Assembly (NCBI GenBank): GCA_029945495.1
Contig: JAQSCR010000059.1
Span: forward strand, 1 to 5,024
Direction: 5' to 3'
Length of the DNA stretch: 5,024 nucleotides
DNA from: Pseudolabrys sp.
GTDB taxonomy: Bacteria > Pseudomonadota > Alphaproteobacteria > Rhizobiales > Xanthobacteraceae
A model generated the notes under the pieces. It saw nothing but the letters and a program-made list of their open reading frames with translations. It had not been told where the DNA came from and searched no databases. This document shows, one piece after another, positions 1-5,024 of this stretch (position 1 is its first letter; each line of letters starts with the position of its first letter). A program made the translations under genes and the position numbers.

Positions 1-566
1 GGATTGCGCGGCCGGTCATCTTGGGCTGGTCGACCAACAAGGCGGCCGATTACTACTTTTTCTGTCTCGGCATCCTGACGGTGATCTCGCTGGCGGTCTG
101 GTGGATGCTGCGCTCGCCGTGGGGCCGCGCCTTTGTCGCGCTGCGCGAAAATCCGCTGCGGGCGCTGTCGCTCGGTCTCGACACGCGCCGCTACACCTTG
201 ATGGCCTTTGCCATCGGCTCGAGCCTTGGCGGCCTGGCCGGCGCTCTGTTCGCCTCGCTGGTGCAATTCATCGAGCCGGCGTCGTTTGGCCTGTCCCGTT
301 CGTTCGACTTGCTGCTGATGGTGATCGTCGGCGGCAGCGGCTACTTCATGGGGCCGTTCGTCGGCGCGCTGATCTCCGTGCTGTTGCCGGAGTGGATGCG
401 GGTGACGGAGGGCTATTACCTCATCATCTACGCCGCACTGATCATGGTGATGATGCCGCTTTGCCCCTACGGCGTGATCGGCATGGTCGAGCGCGCCTAC
501 AAGGCGCTGACCGCCAAGCGCGGCCCGTCGACGCCGGCGGTGCCGGTCGAGAGGACCGCACCATGA
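1..566 (+). CDS. livM: Branched-chain amino acid-type ABC transporter permease, LivM family (5' truncated by window)
   Basis: This is an inner-membrane permease subunit of a Liv/HAAT-type ABC importer. The reading frame is open from base 3 with no stop, so the gene starts upstream. The 187 visible residues are the C-terminal part of a family usually about 300 residues or longer. The TTG at 21 is an internal codon, not a start. Numbering from the first visible residue, hydrophobic segments fall near 17-36, 64-87, 101-129 and 137-153. The stretch SPWGRAFVALRENPLRA (38-54) is the cytoplasmic coupling loop typical of LivM, and IVGGSGYFMGPFVGA (108-122) matches its conserved Gly-rich helix start. 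The stop codon overlaps the start of the next gene (ATGA at 563-566), which fits co-translation with the LivG ATPase. The family call is strong. The substrate is not readable from the permease. The downstream genes suggest shikimate, quinate or a related acid rather than leucine, by inference only. Confidence 0.93.
   Translation, partial: IARPVILGWSTNKAADYYFFCLGILTVISLAVWWMLRSPWGRAFVALRENPLRALSLGLDTRRYTLMAFAIGSSLGGLAGALFASLVQFIEPASFGLSRSFDLLLMVIVGGSGYFMGPFVGALISVLLPEWMRVTEGYYLIIYAALIMVMMPLCPYGVIGMVERAYKALTAKRGPSTPAVPVERTAP
549..555 (+). promoter_or_regulatory. Ribosome binding site of livG
   Basis: GAGAGGA lies 7 bases before the ATG at 563, inside the end of the permease gene. It decides the start of the LivG ATPase. 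The same frame is open far upstream (back to about base 101), but that part is only a shadow of the permease gene, and the LivG homology begins right after this ATG. Confidence 0.75.
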
Positions 567-1306
567 GCGCGGTTCTCGAAGTCAGCAATCTGCGCAAATC
601 GTTCGGCGGCATCACCGCGGTCGATGGCGTGTCGTTCGAGGTGCGCGATGGCGAAATCCTCGGCATCATCGGGCCGAACGGTTCCGGCAAATCGACGTTG
701 TTCAACTGCGTGCTGGGGCAGCTCAACCCGACCGAGGGCGAGGTCCGCGTCGACGGGCAGCTGACGGCCGGGATGCGGCCTTGCGACATCAATCGCCTGG
801 GCGTGAGCCGGACGTTCCAGCTGCTGCAGGTGTTTCCGCAACTCTCGGTGCGGGACAATTTGATCCTGGCGGGCCAAGAGCATCAAGGCACGATGTTCTC
901 GCGCCTGATCGGCCGCGCCGATGCGGGCTTAGGTCCTGCCGCCGACCAGATGATCGACTTTTTCCGGCTGGCGCATCTGGCCAATGAGATGGCCGGCATG
1001 CTGAGTTACGGCCAACAGAAACTGCTCGACGCCGCGATGGCCTTCATGGCGGGCCCGAGGCTGGTGCTGCTCGACGAGCCGGCCGGCGGCGTCAATTTGA
1101 CGATGCTCGGCCATCTGCGCGAGCGGCTGCAGGCCTATCACGCCGAGCGCAAGGCGACCTTCGTGGTGATCGAGCATCAGATGGAATTCGTGATGGCGCT
1201 CTGCACCCGCGTCCTGGTTCTGGCCGAGGGCAAACTGATCGCCGACGGCGCGCCGGAAGAGATCCGCCGCAATCCGGTCGTGATAGAAGCTTATCTCGGA
1301 CACTGA
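563..1306 (+). CDS. livG: ABC transporter ATP-binding protein, LivG family
   Basis: This 247-residue protein is one of the two cytoplasmic ATPases that power a Liv-type importer. All ABC motifs are present: Walker A GPNGSGKST (37-45), Q-loop glutamine in RTFQLLQ (Q86), signature LSYGQQ (147-152, the LivG form of LSGGQ), Walker B LVLLDEP (167-173) with catalytic E172, and switch histidine H205 in VVIEH. The C-terminal end RNPVVIEAYLGH is the typical LivG tail, so the protein is full length. The D-loop side reads AGGVN where AAGLN or AAGIN is more usual, a mild change. The ATG overlaps the permease stop (ATGA) and has a good Shine-Dalgarno site. The next gene follows 12 bases after the stop. 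It is expected to form a heterodimer with the LivF protein encoded downstream. Family assignment is secure. Substrate specificity lies with the permeases and the binding protein, not here. Confidence 0.95.
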   Translation: MSAVLEVSNLRKSFGGITAVDGVSFEVRDGEILGIIGPNGSGKSTLFNCVLGQLNPTEGEVRVDGQLTAGMRPCDINRLGVSRTFQLLQVFPQLSVRDNLILAGQEHQGTMFSRLIGRADAGLGPAADQMIDFFRLAHLANEMAGMLSYGQQKLLDAAMAFMAGPRLVLLDEPAGGVNLTMLGHLRERLQAYHAERKATFVVIEHQMEFVMALCTRVLVLAEGKLIADGAPEEIRRNPVVIEAYLGH

Positions 1307-1318
1307 GAGAGGACCCCC

Positions 1319-2068
1319 ATGAACAGCGGCGCGCCAGCTCTCACTATCGACAATGTCGTAGCCGGCTACGGCAAGATGACCATTCTCAACGGCACGACCG
1401 CGCACATTCGGCGCGGCGCCATCACCACCGTGATCGGGCCGAACGGCGCCGGCAAGTCAACGCTGTTCAAGACCATCTTCGGCCTGTTGCCGGTGCGCAG
1501 CGGCAGTATCCGCTTCAACGACCGTGACATCACCAATCATTCACCGCGCGATATTCTCGACGCCGGCATCGTCTATATTCCGCAGGGCCGCAATATCTTT
1601 CCCGAGCTGAGCGTGCGGCATAATCTGGAACTCGGCGGCGTCGCGCTGTCGGATCAATCCGCGCTGCCCGCCCGCCTGGACAAAGTGATGGAGCAGTATC
1701 CGATGCTGCGGGCGAAGGCCGACACCCAGGCATCGACATTGTCGGGCGGCCAGCAGAAATTGCTAGAAGTCGCGCGCGGCATGCTGCTCGATCCGAAACT
1801 CGTTCTGATCGATGAGCCGTCGATCGGACTGTCGCCGATCATGGTGCAGGAGGTTTTCGCGATTCTCAAAGGCTTGCGTGACAACGGGGTGACGATTTTG
1901 CTGATCGAACAAAATGCCAAGATGGCCTTGCAGATGTCGGACTACGGACTGGTGCTGGAGCAGGGGCAGACCCGCATCGAGGATACCGCGCCGAGCATTC
2001 TCGCCGACGCGCGGATCGCGCAGCTGTTCCTCGGCGGCGGCCTGGCGCCGGTCGGGAGCGCCGCATGA
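1319..2068 (+). CDS. livF: ABC transporter ATP-binding protein, LivF family
   Basis: This 249-residue protein is the second ATPase of the Liv-type importer. The visible motifs are Walker A GPNGAGKST (40-48), Q-loop in IPQGRNIFPELSVRHNL (Q89), a canonical LSGGQ signature (141-145), and Walker B LVLIDEP (161-167) with catalytic E166. The switch position is glutamine (Q198 in LLIEQN) instead of histidine, which is the family norm for LivF and separates it from LivG. The PQGRNIFP stretch is likewise a LivF hallmark. The start is the ATG at 1319, preceded by GAGAGAGGA (1305-1313) with a 5-base spacer. The gene lies 12 bases after livG and its stop overlaps the start of the dehydrogenase gene (ATGA at 2065-2068). 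This ties the transporter to the catabolic genes in one transcript and suggests coupled translation. The last ten or so residues (GGGLAPVGSAA) are a low-complexity tail with no known role. Confidence 0.95.
   Translation: MNSGAPALTIDNVVAGYGKMTILNGTTAHIRRGAITTVIGPNGAGKSTLFKTIFGLLPVRSGSIRFNDRDITNHSPRDILDAGIVYIPQGRNIFPELSVRHNLELGGVALSDQSALPARLDKVMEQYPMLRAKADTQASTLSGGQQKLLEVARGMLLDPKLVLIDEPSIGLSPIMVQEVFAILKGLRDNGVTILLIEQNAKMALQMSDYGLVLEQGQTRIEDTAPSILADARIAQLFLGGGLAPVGSAA
2054..2058 (+). promoter_or_regulatory. Ribosome binding site of the shikimate/quinate dehydrogenase gene
   Basis: GGGAG lies 6 bases before the ATG at 2065, inside the end of livF. It is weaker than the AGAGGA sites of the neighbouring genes. 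The ATGA overlap suggests that ribosomes finishing livF also contribute to initiation here. Confidence 0.5.
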
Positions 2069-2964
2069 GCGACCGCAGCGCGAGCAACCGCCGGTTTCTG
2101 GTCGGCCTGATCGGCGGCAACATCATGGGATCGCTGTCGCCGGCGATTTTTGCCGACGCTTTTGAAGCCGCCGGGCTCGAAGGCTTCTATCATCTGATGG
2201 ATGTCGACCGGCTGCCCGGCCGTCGTCTGCCGCAATTGCTGGACGCCATCAAGACGGCGGGCTTTGCCGGCACCAATATCACCTATCCGTTCAAGCAGGA
2301 GATCATCCCGCTGCTCGACGCGGTCGATCCCGAAGCGGCGCAGACCGGCGCGGTCAATACCGTGCAGATTGCGCTGGATGGCCGTACCACCGGTTACAAC
2401 TTCGATCGGCGCGGCTGGCGTCGCAGCTTCGAGGAGACGTTCGGCCGCGGCAGCGCCGAGGGCGCCACCGTGGTGCTGGTCGGCGCCGGTGGCGCGGGCC
2501 GCGCGGTCGGCTTTGCCTTGATGGATCTCGGCGTCGCCACGCTGGTGCTGCATGACCGCGCTGCCGCGCACGCCAACGCACTGAGGGACGATATCGCCGG
2601 GCACTACGGCGCATCGCGCTGCCGAGTCACCAGCGATCTTGAAGGCGATATCGCGGCCGCCAACGGCGTCGTCAACGCGACGCAGGTCGGCATGCGTGGA
2701 TTTCCGGGCAATCCCGTGCCGGCGTCGGCGCTGACGGCGGCGCATTGGTGCGCCGACGTCATCTATACGCCGGTCGACACGGCTTTCCTCAAGGCGGCCG
2801 CTGCGAAGGGCGCCCGCGTCATGAATGGCAGCGGCATGTGCGTGCATCAGGCCGTGGCAGCTTTTCAACAGTTTACCGGGATTACCCCTGATGTCGCGCG
2901 CATGCACAGTGCGTTCGCCAAGGCCTTGGTCTTGCGCGATGCCGCCGTCGCGGCCTCGGCATAA
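2065..2964 (+). CDS. aroE: Shikimate/quinate 5-dehydrogenase, AroE superfamily, probably NAD-dependent and catabolic
   Basis: This 299-residue enzyme likely oxidises shikimate to 3-dehydroshikimate, and possibly quinate to 3-dehydroquinate. The substrate-domain motifs are SLSP (23-26, with the two substrate-contacting serines), NITYPFK (71-77) with the catalytic lysine K77, AVNTV (96-100), and GYNFD (110-114) with catalytic D114. The Rossmann domain has GAGGAGRA (140-147), NATQVGM (204-210), and a closing stretch with M258 and Q262 (GMCVHQAVAAFQQFTG, 257-272). The end of the second Rossmann strand reads VLHDR, with acidic D164 where NADP-using biosynthetic AroE has an Asn-Arg-Thr type motif. 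This favours NAD and a catabolic role, as in the quinate/shikimate dehydrogenase of Corynebacterium glutamicum, which it recalls in the HQAV and TPDVARM regions. The usual NTD catalytic motif is NFD here, which is unusual. The gene sits directly before a 3-dehydroshikimate dehydratase gene that would use its product. A biosynthetic AroE is the alternative but is less likely. Quinate versus shikimate preference cannot be settled from sequence. Confidence 0.9.
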   Translation: MSDRSASNRRFLVGLIGGNIMGSLSPAIFADAFEAAGLEGFYHLMDVDRLPGRRLPQLLDAIKTAGFAGTNITYPFKQEIIPLLDAVDPEAAQTGAVNTVQIALDGRTTGYNFDRRGWRRSFEETFGRGSAEGATVVLVGAGGAGRAVGFALMDLGVATLVLHDRAAAHANALRDDIAGHYGASRCRVTSDLEGDIAAANGVVNATQVGMRGFPGNPVPASALTAAHWCADVIYTPVDTAFLKAAAAKGARVMNGSGMCVHQAVAAFQQFTGITPDVARMHSAFAKALVLRDAAVAASA

Positions 2965-2981
2965 TGCGGCGCTGGGAATAA

Positions 2982-2987
2982 AGAGGA
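2982..2987 (+). promoter_or_regulatory. Ribosome binding site of quiC
   Basis: AGAGGA lies 8 bases before the ATG at 2996, in the 31-base gap after the dehydrogenase gene. It decides the start of quiC. The frame is open further upstream to about 2825, but that part runs through the dehydrogenase gene and encodes no recognisable sequence, whereas the TIM-barrel homology starts at MRTSIATVCLSGG. Confidence 0.75.
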
Positions 2988-2995
2988 CGAAAATA

Positions 2996-4873
2996 ATGCG
3001 AACGTCCATTGCCACGGTCTGTCTGAGCGGCGGCCTGAGCGAAAAGCTGGCGGCGATCGCGGCGGCCGGGTTTCGCGTGGTCGAGATATTCGAAAACGAC
3101 CTAGTGTCCTACAACGGCACGCCGACCGACCTGCGCAAGGAACTGACCGCGCTCGACCTCGAAGTAGTCACGTTCCAGCCGTTTCGCGATTTCGAAGGCA
3201 TGCCGGAGCCGCAGCGGCAGAAGACCTTCGATCGCGCCGAGCGCAAGTTCGACCTGATGCAGGAACTCGGCTGCGACCTCTTGATGGTGTGCAGCAATGT
3301 CTCACCGGATTCGGTTGGCGGCATAGACCGCGCCGCCGCCGATTTTCGCGAACTGGGCGAGCGCGCCGCAAAGCGAGGCTTTCGCGTCGCTTTTGAGGCG
3401 CTCGCCTGGGGCCGCCACATCAACGACTACCGCGATGCCTGGGAAGTGGTCCGGCGCGCCGATCATCCGAATGTCGGGCTGGTGCTGGACTCGTTCCACA
3501 CCTTTGCCCGCAAGACCGAGATCAAGTCGATGCGCTCGATTCCCGGCGACCGGATCTTCCTGGTCCAACTGGCCGACGCGCCGTGGCTCGACATGGATGT
3601 GCTGTCGTGGAGCCGGCATTTCCGCTGTTTCCCGGGGCAGGGCGACATGCCGCTCCTGGACTTCATGCAGGCCTTGCGGGCGACCGGCTACGACGGCGCG
3701 CTGTCACTGGAGATCTTCAACGACCAATTCCGCGCCGGCTCGCCGCGCTCGGTCGCCGTCGATGGCATGCGCTCGCTGCTTTATCTGATGGATCAGATGG
3801 GCCGCAAAGGCGACACCGCGCCGGACGTGCCGAAGATACCGCCGCGCGCGACATGCGTGGGCGTCGAGTTCATCGAATTTGCCGTCGATGACCGCACCGC
3901 CGACGAATTGGAACGGTTCTTCTCCGGTCTCGGGTTTTACAAGGCGGCGCAGCACAAATCCAAAGCGGTGGCGCGCTGGACCCAAGGCGCGATCAACCTC
4001 GTCATCAACAAGGAAAAGGAGGGCTTCGCGCATTCGCACTACGTCACGCACGGGCCTTCGGTTTGCGCCATCGGCTTGATGGTCGGCAATGCGACCGAGG
4101 CCATCGACCGCGCCGAGCGGCTGCACGACACGCCATTCCGGCAGAAAGTCGGGCCGGGCGAGCTGGAAATCCCGGCGGTGCGCGGCATGGGCGGCAGCCT
4201 TTTGTATTTTCTCGATCCGACCAGCGCCTTGGCAAAAGTCTGGGACATCGAGTTCGAGCAGCTCGCCGATGACGGCGGTCGCACCGGCGCCGGCTTGACC
4301 AAAGTCGACCATATTTCGCAGTCGACCTACTACGAAGACATGCTGTCGTGGCTGTTGTTCTACACCTCGCTGCTCGACGTGCACAAAACGCCGCAGCTCG
4401 ACATTACCGATCCGGGCGGCATCGTGCGCAGCCAGGTGATCGAGACCGCCGACGGCGCCTTGCGCATCGCCATGAACGGCTCGCAAAGCCAGCGCACGCA
4501 ATCGTCGAAATTCATCAACGAATATTTCGGTTCGGGCGTGCAGCATATCGCTTTCGCCACCGACGATATTGTCGCGACCGCGGCGCGGCTCAAGGCGAAC
4601 GGCGTGGCCGTGCTGGATATCCCGGAGAACTATTACGACGATCTGGAAGCGCGCGTCGATCTTAACCCCGAACGGCTGGCCGTCCTCGAGGCCAACAATA
4701 TTCTCTACGACAAGGACGCCGATGGGGAATATCTGCAGATCTACACCCAGAGCTTCAAGGATCTGTTCTTTCTCGAGATCGTCGAGCGGCGCGGCTACAA
4801 GGGCTTCGGCGCGGTCAATGCGCCGATCCGCCTGAACGCACAGTCGCGGCTGGCGCCCGACGCGGCGCTCTGA
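2996..4873 (+). CDS. quiC: 3-dehydroshikimate dehydratase, QuiC type: TIM barrel fused to HPPD-like VOC half
   Basis: This 625-residue enzyme is predicted to convert 3-dehydroshikimate to protocatechuate in the cytoplasm, the committed step of quinate/shikimate catabolism. Residues 1 to about 270 form a sugar-phosphate-isomerase-like TIM barrel (AP endonuclease 2 superfamily). The expected metal ligands are E134 (VAFEALAWG), D165 (VLDSFH), Q191 (LVQLAD) and E239 (LSLEIFND). H168 and R210 are likely substrate or catalytic residues. After a Pro-rich linker (about 271-285), residues 286-605 resemble 4-hydroxyphenylpyruvate dioxygenase, with two VOC modules. The first (about 286-420) has no evident metal site. 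The second (about 436-600) keeps a full His-His-Glu triad: H439 (VDHI), H517 (GVQHIAF) and E594 (FLEIVERRG). This matches the fused DSD/HPPD-like layout known from Pseudomonas QuiC1, as opposed to single-domain AsbF or fungal QutC types. The start is set by AGAGGA at 2982-2987. The next gene begins 2 bases after the stop. Annotation as plain HPPD or as a sugar isomerase would be misleading. Confidence 0.93.
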   Translation: MRTSIATVCLSGGLSEKLAAIAAAGFRVVEIFENDLVSYNGTPTDLRKELTALDLEVVTFQPFRDFEGMPEPQRQKTFDRAERKFDLMQELGCDLLMVCSNVSPDSVGGIDRAAADFRELGERAAKRGFRVAFEALAWGRHINDYRDAWEVVRRADHPNVGLVLDSFHTFARKTEIKSMRSIPGDRIFLVQLADAPWLDMDVLSWSRHFRCFPGQGDMPLLDFMQALRATGYDGALSLEIFNDQFRAGSPRSVAVDGMRSLLYLMDQMGRKGDTAPDVPKIPPRATCVGVEFIEFAVDDRTADELERFFSGLGFYKAAQHKSKAVARWTQGAINLVINKEKEGFAHSHYVTHGPSVCAIGLMVGNATEAIDRAERLHDTPFRQKVGPGELEIPAVRGMGGSLLYFLDPTSALAKVWDIEFEQLADDGGRTGAGLTKVDHISQSTYYEDMLSWLLFYTSLLDVHKTPQLDITDPGGIVRSQVIETADGALRIAMNGSQSQRTQSSKFINEYFGSGVQHIAFATDDIVATAARLKANGVAVLDIPENYYDDLEARVDLNPERLAVLEANNILYDKDADGEYLQIYTQSFKDLFFLEIVERRGYKGFGAVNAPIRLNAQSRLAPDAAL

Positions 4874-4875
4874 CG

Positions 4876-5024
4876 ATGGCTAAGCGCCTGCGCATCGCGG
4901 TCGCTGGCGCGGGTCTCATCGGCCGCCGGCATATCGAGCTCGTTTCGCAGCATGCGCATTGTGAGCTGGCGGGAATCGTCGATCCCGCCCCGGGTGCCGC
5001 CAATGTAGCGAGGCAGTTCGGTGT
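4876..5024 (+). CDS. Gfo/Idh/MocA-family NAD(P)-dependent oxidoreductase, N-terminal fragment (cut by window end)
   Basis: Only 49 codons are visible and the frame is open to the window end. The protein starts MAKRLRIAVAGAGLIGRRH, a first Rossmann strand and dinucleotide loop GAGLIG (11-16), followed by a helix and a second strand LAGIVDP (31-37). The layout of strand, GxGxxG, Arg/His and an acidic residue after the second strand (D36) is typical of the Gfo/Idh/MocA family, and the aspartate favours NAD over NADP. Members oxidise or reduce sugars, inositols and related polyols, so the substrate cannot be named. The ATG lies 2 bases after the quiC stop, and there is no clear Shine-Dalgarno sequence before it, so translation is probably coupled to quiC. 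Being in this operon, it may act on quinate, shikimate or another cyclic polyol acid, which is inference. The conserved Lys (EKP motif) of the family would lie beyond the window. Confidence 0.83.
   Translation, partial: MAKRLRIAVAGAGLIGRRHIELVSQHAHCELAGIVDPAPGAANVARQFG

Noticed and set aside
101..562. In-frame upstream extension of livG
   Set aside because: It overlaps the permease in another frame, encodes Arg/Ala-rich sequence without homology, and the LivG family begins at the ATG at 563, which has its own ribosome binding site.
1001..1090. LivG signature LSYGQQ followed by an Ala/Met helix without the common Arg (LDAAMAFM), as a possible sign of a defective ATPase
   Set aside because: LSYGQ is normal for LivG, and Walker A, Walker B, catalytic Glu and switch His are all intact. 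The helix variation looks like ordinary subfamily difference.
1901..1920. Glutamine in place of the switch histidine in LivF (LLIEQN)
   Set aside because: This is the normal state in the LivF family and not a loss of function.
2825..2995. In-frame upstream extension of quiC by 57 codons
   Set aside because: It runs through the end of the dehydrogenase gene. The TIM-barrel start MRTSIATVCLSGG and the AGAGGA site support the ATG at 2996.
2965..2995. Possible promoter or terminator in the 31-base gap before quiC
   Set aside because: There is no hairpin with a T-run and no room for a -35/-10 pair. The gap holds only a ribosome binding site.
1942..3015. Long open frame of 357 codons on the minus strand opposite the dehydrogenase gene
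   Set aside because: It mirrors the plus-strand gene in GC-rich DNA, its translation is rich in Arg, Ala, Gly and His with no recognisable motif, and the opposite strand has a clear AroE-family gene with all catalytic motifs.
3704..4546. Open frame of 280 codons on the minus strand inside quiC
   Set aside because: It lies wholly within the well-supported VOC half of quiC. The translation shows no domain, and it is explained by codon bias of GC-rich DNA.
1..5024. CRISPR arrays, tRNA/rRNA genes, insertion sequences, inverted repeats or other mobile-element traces
   Set aside because: Nothing of this kind was seen by eye. The window is almost completely filled by six co-directional protein genes of uniform composition.

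Overview
This is a GC-rich window, and every gene lies on the plus strand in one tightly packed, operon-like run. The longest gap between genes is 31 bases, and no promoter or terminator is visible. The GC bias at third codon positions, the gene style and the AGAGGA-type ribosome binding sites suggest an alphaproteobacterium, possibly a Bradyrhizobium/Rhodopseudomonas relative. That placement is inference, since there is no taxonomic marker here.

Layout: 1-566 is the 3' part of a LivM-type ABC permease. 563-1306 is a LivG-type ATPase and 1319-2068 a LivF-type ATPase. 2065-2964 is a shikimate/quinate dehydrogenase of the AroE superfamily. 2996-4873 is a 625-residue 3-dehydroshikimate dehydratase of the two-part QuiC type, with an N-terminal sugar-isomerase-like TIM barrel fused to an HPPD-like (VOC) C-terminal half. 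4876-5024 is the 5' end of a Gfo/Idh/MocA-family oxidoreductase. Two junctions (permease/LivG and LivF/dehydrogenase) are ATGA overlaps, and the last is separated by only 2 bases, so translational coupling is likely.

Read together, the genes look like a catabolic unit for hydroaromatic acids. A branched-chain-amino-acid-type ABC importer would bring in the substrate (shikimate and/or quinate, by inference from context). The AroE-like enzyme would oxidise shikimate to 3-dehydroshikimate, and perhaps quinate to 3-dehydroquinate. QuiC would dehydrate 3-dehydroshikimate to protocatechuate, which feeds the beta-ketoadipate or another ring-cleavage pathway encoded elsewhere. No 3-dehydroquinate dehydratase, substrate-binding protein, LivH permease or regulator lies in the window. 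The points most worth a second look are the intact metal triad in the QuiC VOC half, an unusual Phe in the dehydrogenase catalytic motif, the inferred transport substrate, and the MocA-type oxidoreductase attached to the operon.
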